Below, piece by piece: positions 32,741 to 43,495 of a stretch of DNA of 64,000 nt (the first letter of the stretch is position 1; each line of letters starts with the position of its first letter). Below the pieces are notes generated by a model. The model saw only the letters and a program-made list of their open reading frames with translations, searched no databases and had not been told where the DNA came from. The stretch is from Amaurobius ferox. Taxonomy: Eukaryota; Arthropoda; Arachnida; Araneae; Amaurobiidae. The stretch is taken from contig OX578138.1 in assembly GCA_951213105.1 (NCBI GenBank), positions 93,786,914-93,850,913 of the forward strand, read 5' to 3'. Position numbers and translations under genes: made by a program.

Positions 32741-34760
32741 CCAACTCCGTGGTTTATCCAAACGGAAAGGATGAAAATCGTTTGTTTTAAACGCCAAAAT
32801 GAAATAAAACTTTATTTCCGAGTTTGGTGCAGGATTTTTGCATTAATTAGTCACTATAGAAAAACAAATTATTTGAAACATGAATTTAAATGGAAAAATC
32901 TACCTCGATGGTTTATCTCTCACAAGCTTTTACTCAAGGATGTAAAGTATAAAGAAATCAAAATGGCTATTTAATTTCGCATTTTATGAGGAAGATTCTA
33001 TTTTATATCATGTTGCTCGGCAACGAAATGAAATTAAATGTGTTGTTAATATCTATTATTATTTTTTTTATTTGTATAATAAATAAATGAATGTAAAATT
33101 ATATTTTATAAATGAACGGTTTGATTGTTCTTTTAATTATATATATTGCGAACTGCGTACATCACTTTCATTTATTTTAGCAAAGAGGTTTCAAGCTCAT
33201 ATATTGCGTTTAGCTAATAAACTCATATGTTGTGTTTACCCAATAAATTCATTTAGCCGATTGTTGAAGCAGAAAAAGAGTAGAACGGGTGTATGTATCT
33301 TCTAATACAATTTTACTATTTTCATTTAGTATATACAAATGGGATCAGGATATTTTATTCTTCAGATCTGCAAATTCAGATCTACGAATTTAGAGGATTA
33401 TCTCTAAATAACTTGGTAACTTTTCTTAAACTTTACCAAATTATTGGAAATGTCTCCAAATTGATAAAAATGACCCAAATCAATGAAATTAAATTTGTTT
33501 TTTTAGAATAAAGTACTGAAATGATGTTTCTGTAGCATTTGTCGGTCAGTCCATCCATCCTACTTAATAACACATTTAAGGAATTTTTTTAATATCACCA
33601 AATTGGTAAAAATATTTCTAAATCCATAAAAATATCATGAAATTGATAAAATCACGCTTAATAAATGAAATTAATTGTATTTTGTTAGGGGATAGTATTG
33701 TGATGATGTTTCGCCAATTTGTCGCATAATGGGATTATCAGTTCTACAGTCCCACTTGGCGATAAATTTGGCGATTTTTTAAGTTATAGCTAAATTGACG
33801 AAAATGTCGCCAAACCTTCCATGGAGATTGCATTATTCAGATGATATGATTTCCATCAATTTATTTAAAGCAACTGATATCATGTCGCTTAGCAACGGAT
33901 CCAATATGTTATGCGGCATATGATTTTTATTAAATCTTTTCCGATTTGCATAGTAAAAATATGTATATAAAATAAATTTCATTGACATTGAATTTTTGAC
34001 TGGATAATATCAATTACGGTCTTCAGGTTTAAACTACATTATAATTGATATTTTCGGGGACTGTTGATTCAGGGATTACTGATATTTTCAAATTATTATG
34101 GAATTGTTTTATTATGACGAAAATTGTTGAAACTCATATATAGTACGTTGTACGAGTAATCTTCTACAAATGCATGGGTATATCTTCCAATCTACGAGAA
34201 TATAAGTAGTACAGGTATATTGGCATATATTTTGATATATATTGGCATATATTCGAATCAATTATGACCGTCTGGTATTAAGATTACGGGGATTTTTGAT
34301 ACTTTCAATTTTTTATGTCATCTCTTTTATTTTGGCCTATATTTTTGAGACACATATTGCAATACGGGTAAGCTTCTACTAACACACTGGCATATTTTCT
34401 AATCTGCGACAGTACGGGGTACGGGGTAAGTAGTATGGGGTTGCATATATTGATTCAATTCCTTTTTTTTGTAAATTTGCTTACAAAAGGGGTTCAATAA
34501 ACTTAAGTAATCAAAGTTTTTTCAATAAACTTAAGTAATCCCTCGATTTGACTGATTAACAATATTTTTGACCAATTAATTTTTAAAGTGAAGAGACCAC
34601 AGAGAAGTCCCTCAATTTTTTGAACATTTATTTTAAAAAATTGAATAAACATTTAAGGATATCTAAAATAATAATTTATAAAACTGTTACGAAAATAAGT
34701 ATTCAATATGCAATTTTTATTTAAATGCGAATGCCATAAATAAGCCCAGTATTATCAAAT
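32712..34760 (+). mobile_element. Helitron-like interior fragments
   Basis: The segment shares long text with the Helitron block at 54-64 kb: AACTTTTTCTTAGGAG, GTGGTTTATCCAAACG, GGCGATAAATTTGGCG, CCGATTTG followed by ATGTATATAAAATAAATTTC, GGATAATATCAATTACGGTC and GGCATATATTGGCATAT-like runs. The characteristic 5' TCTATATAAATAAAAATG and the 3' hairpin were not found here, so it lacks both ends. No Rep/helicase coding was seen. Confidence 0.6.
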
Positions 34761-35764
34761 GAGTTAATGTTTTACATACATACTTTTAACCAAAATGAAC
34801 AGATGTTTACTATATTTTAGTTGCAACCTAGCTAAAGTACATATAGCATAAAATTTTATTATTTTTGTTCTGGTTTTCTATCTCTCCAAATTGTTTTATA
34901 ACTCTTCGCCACTGAACACAAGTTTATGCTATAATATGGTACAGTTCTGATTAAGATTCTCAGAGATAAAATTTAAATATTTTAATAAAGCACATGGATG
35001 TGATGCCTTTTGAAAAACAATGAATTCAATTATTCCATGCTTTAAATAATCCTGGGTAAAATAATAGCATAGGGATTTATAGGGACAACATACAAGTTTA
35101 TTTTGTATTCAGGTTTCATAAGCTGTATGCTGCACGGACTTCCAAGAAAGTGAAAAGAACTAAGCTAAAGCTGTTTGTTTACATTCAGAGCACGATATTT
35201 TACTGCCTTGTACAGTTGAGCAAAGCAATATCTTTGTGCATTTAATATCTTTGAATTAGCAACTACTAGCAAAGGCGTATTTAAGGAAGGGGGAGAGTTT
35301 GAGATTGTCTCATTTCAATTTAAATTTTACAGTAGTATACGGCCAATAGCACCTAATTTGATTATATAAAAAGTATTATACTTTATGCTTATTTTAAACA
35401 TAACCACATATATATAAAACCTTATAATTCATACAATAGCCATGCAACACATATGAAATTGAATTCAGTTAAAATTCATTTAAAAACAGACATTAACAAA
35501 CCTAAAATATAATTATTATACTAAGCCTACTAATTTCTATCTGCTTTTAGAAAAGCAGCAGAGCTAAAGTACTTTAAAGTAATTTTCAAACACTAGATAA
35601 TATATGTTTAAGCAAATTAAAATTCAATATAAACAAATAAATACTTTATTAATAAATGAAAATTAAATAAAGACCAACCTTGTTTATATATCCCACAGAC
35701 TAATTCAATGGCGGTGTGTGTCGATTCCGAAGATCGCTCAATTTCACCGACAGATGGCGCTAAA
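34761..35764. other. A+T-rich interior of the 12-kb element, right part
   Basis: No gene or repeat family was recognised. From about 35,765 onward the right sub-terminal TTTTACAG/CTGTAAAA motifs of the 12-kb element begin. Confidence 0.5.
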
Positions 35765-36529
35765 TTTTTTACAGTAACTTTCCTGTAAAAATTTTAGCAG
35801 ATATATTTTCAAATAAATACAGTGATTTTTGCTGTAAAAACTCCGTTTTTTTTTGCAGTGCAGATTACCATTGGTAAAATTTCCCACGACTGTAAACAGT
35901 GTATTTTCATGCCAGATTTCACCATAGCCTGCTAACATTATCTGAAAGTATATTATGCATTTCAATTACCTACGATTTTATTTATATATTTATATATATG
36001 ATATAAATAGAATATCAATCATGAACTAGCCATTTTTATTTTTTAATCCAAAATTAGGAATCTTCTTAAATTCATTGAATAAATTAACCAACTATTTTTT
36101 ATGTTGACATACACTCTGTTACAAAAAAATATATTCACGCATGTGAAATGACGCTACTGCCAGGAAACTCGGCATGTATTCGTCATATGAGGAGCTATGC
36201 AAATGAGTAGAATTTGGGAGCAAATAAACATTTTATTTAAGAAATGGTGGCAACAAGAAAATTGCATTTTAGTAAGATGTAAAATCTCCCCCGATAATTA
36301 TACAAGCTGATATTCGGTTCGCCACAGAGTTATTGAAATTGTTTATGTCCCTCGGAGGATGATTTTACCACAAATGCTTCTATTAGTCCGTTAATTCTGT
36401 GGTATTCATAGAAGGCTACAACTGCATCCAAACATGTCCCAGACATATTCTTTAGTGATAAGTCTATGGACCTAGATGCCCATGGGAGGGCATAAAATCC
36501 TCCAGGGCATTGTTGAGAAAGTCGTGCAG

Positions 36530-36565
36530 TGATCGTCCGACCTACCTTCGGGTAGGTCGGACGAT
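36530..36565 (+). repeat. Perfect hairpin: 16-bp stem, TTCG loop (U2 copy)
   Basis: Same sequence as the hairpin in U1, at the same place in segment C. Confidence 0.9.
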
Positions 36566-36753
36566 CTGGGTCGAAAGAAAGACAGAAATATATCCTCTAG
36601 TTATGTTGTAAACCAATCTGACGGCTTGCTGGTACGTCGATGACATTCTGCAGTCGATGTTTTGTCTAAGTTAATTCAATCAGGTTCCATTTACCAGTAA
36701 GACAACGTTCGACAACATACTGCACGACTTTCTCAACAATGCCCTGGAGGATT

Positions 36754-37516
36754 TTACCATTTTGGGGGACATAGTCATAATTCATAAATCTAGCCATAGA
36801 CTGTAGAATATCAATCATGAACTAGCCATTTTTATTTTTTAATCCAAAATTAGGAATCTTCTTAAATTCATTGAATAAATTAACCAACTATTTTTTATGT
36901 TGACATAGACTCTGTTACAAAAAAATATATTCACTCATATGAAATGACGCTACTGCCAGGAAACTCGGCATGTATTCGTCATATGAGGAGCTATGCAAAT
37001 GAGTAGAATTTGGGAGCAAATAAACATTTTATTTAAGAAATGGTGGCAACAAGAAAATTGCATTTTAGTAAGATGTAAAATCTCCCCCGATAATTATACA
37101 AGCTGATATTCGGTTCGCCACAGAGTTATTGAAATTGTTTATGTCCCTCGGAGGATGATTTTACCACAAATGCTTCTATTAGTCCGTTAATTCTGTGGTA
37201 TTCATAGAAGGCTACAACTGCATCCAAACATGTCCCAGACATATTCTTTAGTGATAAGTCTATGGACCTAGATGCCCATGGGAGGGCATAAAATCCTCCA
37301 GGGCATTGTTGAGAAAGTCGTGCAGTATGTTGTCGAACGTTGTCTTACTGGTAAATGGAACCTGATTGAATTAACTTAGACAAAACATCGACTGCAGAAT
37401 GTCATCGACGTACCAGCAAGCCGTCAGATTGGTTTACAACATAACTAGAGGATATATTTCTGTCTTTCTTTCGACCCAGATCGGCCGACCTACCCGAAGG
37501 TAGGTCGGACGATCAA
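36754..37516 (+). repeat. Tandem unit U3 (X-A-C), shortened and partly inverted
   Basis: X and A (to about 37,046) are followed directly by C, so one A and all of B are missing, as expected from recombination between the two A copies. C is normal up to AAGTCGTGCAG (37,325). Then the inner segment continues in the opposite orientation (TATGTTGTCGAACG...), ending in the hairpin variant at 37,483-37,516, after which the unit stops. Confidence 0.88.
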
Positions 37517-37555
37517 GACAATAACTTTCCTTCTTTTTTCAAGACGATAACAAGA

Positions 37556-37803
37556 GAAGAACTTTCCTTGTTTCAACCCAGACCGTCTGGCCTACCCGAA
37601 GGTGAAAGCTATCTGTTTGGACGGTCAGGACTATGCCACCCAATTTAGACCCAAACCCAGTGGAGGTCGATATCCACAGGGATTGTACCTTTCTACCCTT
37701 ACCACCAACCTCCACGAAGGACTTTCAAACCCACATATATAACGATCCCGTACTGTATGTGAATACGGGCAGAGTTTGGGCAGAGCCGGGAATCGAACTC
37801 CGG
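37556..37803 (-). mobile_element. SINE (tRNA-type), 5' truncated
   Basis: On the minus strand it starts inside the tRNA-like head with the B box GGAGTTCGATTCCCGG (about 37,786-37,801). The body follows, with GTTTGAAAGTCCTTCGTGGA, GGTGGTAAGGGTAG and CACTGGGTTTGGGTC, and the 3' end CCTTCGGGTAGGCCAGACGG, with a tail at about 37,540-37,565. A second SINE-like 3' end in the same orientation lies just upstream at 37,474-37,500. Confidence 0.8.
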
Positions 37804-37814
37804 TGTAAATTTAT

Positions 37815-38272
37815 AATATTACACAGGAAAAGTGAACATATTTTGCAACAGTTTTTTTTTTAATTGTATATGATTTTTCTGATAAACTTTTATGTCAATC
37901 ATTCTATAATGAAACATTACATAAGATATGAATATGTAAGTACATCGTACATTTTTCAAAGATTTTGATATTTTGACGATTTTTTCAAAATTTCATACAA
38001 AAATTTAGGGGTGTTCTAAACATTCGATCGCGTTTAAAAACAAAAGGGTTTCATTGTTCATAGATTGTAATTTTGTACCAAATTTCGTTCGAATTTCTCC
38101 ATTCGTTTGTAAGATATCGACACACACACACACACATCACTTCAAAACGTTCTATTCGTGTTCAGCTCTGCTAGAAACGTGCTCTCCCGTCGAAAACTCG
38201 AATTCGAATTTTCGTCCCCGTCAAAATATTTCCCTTATACATTATATTATGTATATAAGGAAAGTAAAAAGT
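37815..38272 (-). mobile_element. Family Q element, 5' half, minus orientation
   Basis: On the minus strand it begins at the palindromic end (TTTCCCTTATACAT...GTATATAAGGAAAG, 38,228-38,268). It contains CGAATTCGAGTTTTCGACGG and a short (TG)n (38,118-38,136), and continues into text shared with 40,440-40,740. The conserved 3' signature is not reached. Confidence 0.65.
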
Positions 38273-38279
38273 ATTAACT

Positions 38280-39387
38280 TTTGTGAAATATGTTCACTTT
38301 TCTTATGTAATATTGTGCGATGAATTTGTTATCATCATTCTCAAGGATTTAGCTCAACCCAATCAAGAGAGAAGATACTTTGGGTAATAGTTATGTAATA
38401 GTTATATCATTTGTCGTTTGTCTACTATAAGAATAACCTATTTCTTCGTCCATAACGCTAGGCGAAATTTAGATGACGAATTTGGCTGTATATCGCCAAC
38501 TTGGCGATATTTTTTTAAATGTTTCCAAATTGGCGAATAAGTCACCAAATTGATAAAAATGACGCTAAATCAATGAAAATGACGACTAATTGATAAAAAT
38601 TGAACATCTAGGAAATAATGAAGAATAACCTATTTCTCCGTCTGTAACTCGTGGCAAAATTCTGGTTACGCATTTTGGCGGCATGTCTCTAATTTGGCGA
38701 AATTTTTAAATTCTGCTAAATTGATGAAAATGTAGCCAAATTGATAAAATTAACGCTAAATCATTGAAAATGACGACAAATTGATAAAAGTTCAATACCT
38801 TGGAAATAACATAACGACTATATTAATAACCTATATCTCCACCTGTCCGTAGTATTTGGCGGAAAATTTGGCTTGATGTCGCAAACTTGTAACGTTTAAG
38901 AATACTGCCAGATTGTCGAACATATCTCCAAATTGATAAAAATGTCAACAAATTGATAAAAATGATGTTAAATAGGAGGCACTATTTTGCAATAATACTT
39001 AACAACACATATGGCGAACTTGACGAATAATCTAGCGAAATGTCGCCCCAAATTGACGAAAATATCACCAGACTTGCAAAAATGACGCCAAGTTGATGAA
39101 AATGACGCCTAATTGATGAATTTATTATTAAAATATTTAAATATATGGCTTATACTGCTTGATGAGGATCCTATCAATATTGATAATTTTTAATTTATAA
39201 TTGCGTAGAATATAAGTTTATTGGGTACGAAATAGCTTTGTCGTCATCTCGAAAAGCGCCAAATGTTCAATTCAATGCTACAAATACTGTGCCGTGAATC
39301 TTTTTCATATTTTTTAACTGTGAAAGACGTAAATTCATTGCTTTATATAAGGAAAGTCATGTGCTGCCCACATCAGATTTTTTTATA
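38280..39387 (+). mobile_element. Family Q element, 3' half with multiplied body
   Basis: It starts with TATGTTCACTTTTCTTATGT, matching position 10 onward of the window, and ends with AAGGAAAGTCATGTGCTGCC and CACATCAGATTTTTT (39,352-39,385). Between them the GCCAAATTGA/GATAAAAATGACG body is repeated in at least three diverged rounds. Together with the preceding minus-oriented half it forms a head-to-head pair. Confidence 0.7.
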
Positions 39388-39894
39388 AAACATTTAAAAA
39401 TTAGTGCATTCAATGTAATTCACTCTAAGACAAAACATTTCTTCTGAAACTGCTTTTATTGGAAAAAAAAAGAAATCTAGTATGAATAAATATTTAAAAT
39501 GTATCTCATCTGAAAAATCTCACGTTTGTGTTGTGACAGTTTTGAATGCATTTTATTCAAAATATGCAAAATATTTCAGTATCGGGATGAAATGCTGTAA
39601 AAGAAATGTTGCATAAACATAATTGATATTTTTTGACAGCTTCCAAGTTGAAATAGGCATCTTAAAGGAATTTATTGAACACGCAAGGTATATGCTTGCG
39701 TATCAATGTGGACCGATCACCATTTTTTAAAATTCTCAAATTTATCCATAGATAAAATATAATATATATTCAACATATCTAAAGACAGTAAATTAAAGTA
39801 ATACTTACACGCAAATCACATAATTCTAATAAATAATATGGATAAACGTCAACTTAAACTTTAAAATCAAAACAACCAAAAATAGTTTTAAAAG
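39388..39894. other. No recognised feature
   Basis: A+T-rich, no coding motif or repeat recognised. Confidence 0.5.
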
Positions 39895-40196
39895 TCCTTT
39901 AAAATATCCTTTCCTCAAAAATTATTACAAGTACACGGCCAAAGCGCTTTAGGGCACCACGATGTCTTCATCAGTGGTGAAGTAAAAGCACGGTGCAAAC
40001 ATTCATTGGTCATTGGTCATTCAAACGGTCATTGATGATATGTAAATTTTGCCTGGCTGTTATGGCCTATATGTAAGCTCTTGTTTGCACCGTATTTTCA
40101 CTTCGCCACAGATGAAGGGCATAGTGATACCCGAAAACGCTTTGGCCGTGTAATTTTTGTACGTCGAGGAAAGGAGATTTTATTAAAGGAGTTTTA
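39895..40196. repeat. Small foldback element (inverted repeat arms about 110 bp)
   Basis: The left arm (39,895-40,005) and right arm (40,078-40,196) are imperfect inverted copies. Both contain ACACGGCCAAAGCG (CGCTTTGGCCGTGT on the right), a CTTCATC(A/T)GTGG block and CACGGTGCAAAC / GTTTGCACCGT, separated by about 75 bp. It could be a MITE or an inverted duplication; no target duplication was identified. Confidence 0.7.
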
Positions 40197-40202
40197 ACCG
40201 TA

Positions 40203-40940
40203 TTACTTTCCCTATATACATAATGTATAAGGAAAGTATTGCGACGGGGCCGAAAATTCGAATTTGAGTTTTCGACGAGAGAGCACGTTTCAAGCATCAC
40301 TGATCAAGAATCAAGCATTTTTGAGGTGATGTCTCTCTCTCTCTCTCTCTCTGGGTGTGTGTGTGTGATTGTGTGTGTGTGAGTGTGTGTGTGTGTATGT
40401 GTGTCAGTGAGTCTGTGGAGACGATGACTGACGAACAAATGGACCGATTCGAATGAAATTTGGTACAAAAATCACAATACGTGAATACTGGAAGCCTATT
40501 GTTTTTCAACGTAATCGAATGTTCAGAACGTCCCCTAAATTGTCGAGTAAAATTTTGAAAAAATTATCAAGAAATCAAAACCTTTAATAAAGTTAGGCAA
40601 ATAGACATTTCTAATGTAATTTTTCCTTAGAAAACGATTGCCATACTTTAGAACGCTAGCATGAACCGTTCTTGAGATATTGCACCTTTTTTAAATAAAT
40701 TTATCAAAAATTCCCATATATTAAAAAATATGTATTATCTGTTGGGAAACATGCTCACTTTTCATATGTAATATCATGCGATAAATTGGGTGACATCATT
40801 CTTATGGATCTGGCTTGTTCAATTCCTTGGAAAGAATATAAATAGCTAAAATAAGAAAAACCTATTTTTTTATTGTAAAAATAGTAAATCCATTGCATTA
40901 TATATAAGGAAAGTCATGTGTTGCCCACATGAGATATTTT
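40203..40940 (+). mobile_element. Family Q element, full length
   Basis: Palindromic left end TACTTTCCCTATATACATAA...TATAAGGAAAGTA (40,202-40,239), GACGAGAGAGCACGTTTCAA, a CT/TG microsatellite (40,330-40,405), GAACAAATGGACCGATTCGA, AACATGCTCACTTTTCATAT, and the right end ATATAAGGAAAGTCATGTG then TTGCCCACATGAGAT (40,902-40,935). No coding capacity. Confidence 0.75.
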
Positions 40941-41197
40941 TTGGGTTATATTTGATTTTAAAGTCATATAATTATATTTTTGCCTTCATATTCCTATTCA
41001 AATTTTGTTGTACCATAATTTAATTACATGCTCCTTTCCTTTATGATTGATAAAATGATTAGTATTAATTTCCTTTTTCTCTTGGGTGACCTTGTCGGTA
41101 GAAATATATGTTTCACTTCAAAATAAGATAATAATGTTCATAATATGAACAGGTAGGAAAATGTTAGAATAAATAATAGGTAACATTAACTTAGTAC
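40941..41197. other. No recognised feature
   Basis: A+T-rich spacer. Confidence 0.5.
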
Positions 41198-41558
41198 TGC
41201 TACGATATATCCTCTGGAACCGTAAGTGTGAGTTCCGGATGCAAAAATGAGTCAAAATTTCCGAGTAAATAACACGTTTATTCACAAACAGAAGGTAAAC
41301 AGGAACAATATACAGTAAAACAGCACTTCAATGTTCTACTAATTTCATAAAACAGCCGATACTATTCTTCAATCTTTTATGAATATCACAGTTCAATGTA
41401 GTCCGTATCATATCAACTGACCATTTTTATATATCCTCACTGGAAACTTTTAGAGATCTCTCATATCTCGTAGAATATTCGATTTTTTGCGGTGTTTCTC
41501 GAATGTTTGAAAAATCACTACATGTCACCAAATTAGTAATAAATCGCAAAATTTGACA
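41198..41558 (-). mobile_element. Probable solo LTR (Gypsy-like), minus strand
   Basis: On the minus strand it starts TGTCAAATTTTGCG and ends in CGTAGCA, i.e. TG...CA. Inside are a TATA-like GGATATATAAAAATGG (about 41,421-41,437), a polyadenylation-type AATAAA (about 41,277-41,283), and GTTCCTGTTTACCTTCTG followed by ACTCGGAAATTTTGACTCAT, which parallels the end of the LTR-like block at 10.7 kb. No internal retroelement coding lies next to it and no convincing target duplication was found. Confidence 0.55.
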
Positions 41559-42224
41559 ACTCCCCTTCTGAACTTCAGCATATGGCAATTACACGTGCAT
41601 TTTACATACCCTGGGATTTTGGTATTTTACACATGGGTATTTTACACGCATTTTACACATTATATGGCATGTTAAACTTGCATAACATTACTTTATCTAA
41701 CACATATAAATTTCAAGAAACGCATCATCATCGTTAGATATGAAACAAATATATTTACAGGACTCAAAATGACGATTGATTCCTAATGGATAAATACAAA
41801 TCTGTAATACTGACTAACAAAGCTAAACTTTACACGCTCAATAACTCTCCTGCTGAATTACAATTTTACGTACAATGGACAAGACTAAAATAATCTCCTA
41901 AACTGACACTGTTTGAGAGTAAATATTTTTCATTTTTACAGATAAACCCAAATTCCTACTTTAAATATGTGTTGTACTCTTTCGTCAGATCATCCTATGT
42001 AAAGCATAAGTCCAAAATATAGAAACAATGATACAATGATTGCCAAAAGGTAGCCAAGATGAGGATATTTTTTCTGACGTATTATTATCTAGTTTAGTGC
42101 GTGTGCAATTCTATTCTTCATCCCAAGACTTCAGAGCTAGGACACGTCAACAAATGACAGGACAGCAAGGCTGAGAACAAACAATTGTATTTTATCAAAA
42201 AAATATTTGGTCCTATGCAACTAT
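41559..42224. other. No recognised feature
   Basis: Around 41,600-41,670 the phrase ATTTTACAC(A/G) recurs several times. Otherwise nothing was recognised. Confidence 0.45.
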
Positions 42225-43470
42225 AAACAAGAAAGATCAATCATGCATAAAGCATTGATTATGAAACACTTTCCAAATTCAATGCAATTTCATTTAAACA
42301 TCTCTAAAATGCGATACATTCCTCGATAATATTTTAAAAATTTTCACAATACTACATTAATTTATTATATTTGAAAACTTAAAAGTTCATCGAAAAAAGT
42401 GAACTTCATTCAAATGACGTCAATTAAATATAAATCACCTGGCTTCTCGGTAATGTTTTTAACATTATCATAATACTACAAAAATTTATTATATTTTAAA
42501 ACTTCATCAAAAACAACTGATTTATTCAAATGACGCCATCGAAATATAAAACGCTTGGCTCTCTCTATAAAAGCAGCATTTCATTCATAATATTTTCACA
42601 TTCATTTCATTTATCACAATACTATAATAATTTATTTTATTTAAAAACTTAAGACCATGGAGTTACAAGTAATTAAACTCTATGCTTAAAACTTCAACGA
42701 AAAAATCGTCCTTCTCTCTGTAAAATCAATGAATGTTTCATTCATATCAGCTAGGTAGACTCCATGAGCAAAAGAATTTTGCGTTAAAGAAATAAAGCAG
42801 TTCTTATACAACTCATTCTACATATTTTGCTGTTTACATTTTACATAAGTGAAAATAGTCTTCGTTGTAGACATAATCAAATTTGGATGATCATTTTAAC
42901 TCAAATATATTGTAATTGCGTTGTTTCAGTATGTAGAGGCCCAGAATTTAATAAAAAATAAAGCGGTTTTAGGACGGATACAACACTCAATATGAATTAA
43001 AAAGAACTTTAAAAATCACGATTTTAAGACAAGATGGATGCCATATTTTATTTTGAAGTGGGTCACGTGATCCCTTCATATAAAAAGGTTTAATTATTGT
43101 TTTAATTTTTTTTAAAGCTAATGAATATATTTTGCTGATTTTTTATATATTTTATGGGATAATTTGAATATTATCTAAAATTTTCGAAGCAATTTGTGAA
43201 TTTTAATTTTTCTTAAAAAATGTTTGAAAAATTAGGTCCCATTGGGTTCAATGAATTTCATTTTTTCAACCCGGGTTCAATCCAAAACTAATTGGGTAAT
43301 ATTATTCATTTATATTCCTATAGGTCCCACAGACCCTCTGAAAAACATACTAAAATTTCATTTGGATTAAGCTATTTTTACGGCAGTTATCGTGCTAACG
43401 GACATACAGACAGAATGAACAAAGTCATAAACACTTTTAAACTTTGTTGTAAAGTATTAAAAAAAATTAT
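42225..43470 (+). repeat. Family S-R repeat, copy 3 (most compact)
   Basis: S starts at GAAAGATCAATCATGCATAA (42,232) and R runs from about 43,085 to 43,470 with TTTTCGAAGCAATTTGTGAA, CCCGGGTTCAATCCAAAACT, GCAGTTATCGTGCTAACGG and ACATACAGACAGAATGAACA. It shows no internal insertion, so it gives the best estimate of the family's length (about 1.25 kb). Confidence 0.65.
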
Positions 43471-43495
43471 AACTATCAATCCAGTGGCTTTTTGG

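Larger units (their letters stand above)
23599..35860 (+). mobile_element. 12,262-bp CACTG-ended DNA element (CACTA/CMC-like, non-autonomous)
   Basis: The insertion is delimited exactly by comparison with U1. Left flank TTGCGTCA, right flank CAGATTACC and empty site TTGCGTCAGATTACC give a 2-bp CA duplication. The ends are inverted: CACTGTAAAAAAAAGC on the left, and on the other strand CACTGCAAAAAAAAACGG from the right. Sub-terminal regions carry many CTGTAAAA/TTTTACAG motifs, dense on the left (23,600-24,270) and fewer on the right (35,765-35,840). CACT(G/A) ends with 2-3 bp duplications and repetitive sub-terminal motifs are typical of the CACTA (CMC) superfamily. No transposase frame was found in the interior, which is mostly A+T-rich sequence and later insertions (a Q element, a hAT, an S-R repeat, Helitron pieces). 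The superfamily call is inference. Confidence 0.85.
22686..36753 (+). repeat. Tandem unit U2, split by the 12.26-kb element
   Basis: Leaving out the insertion (23,599-35,860) and its 2-bp target duplication, U2 has the same length as U1 to within a few bases and nearly the same sequence. Parts: X 22,686-22,738, A to 22,977, B 22,978-23,598 and continuing at 35,861-36,009, second A to about 36,247, C to 36,753. The hairpin of C is at 36,530-36,565. Confidence 0.92.
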
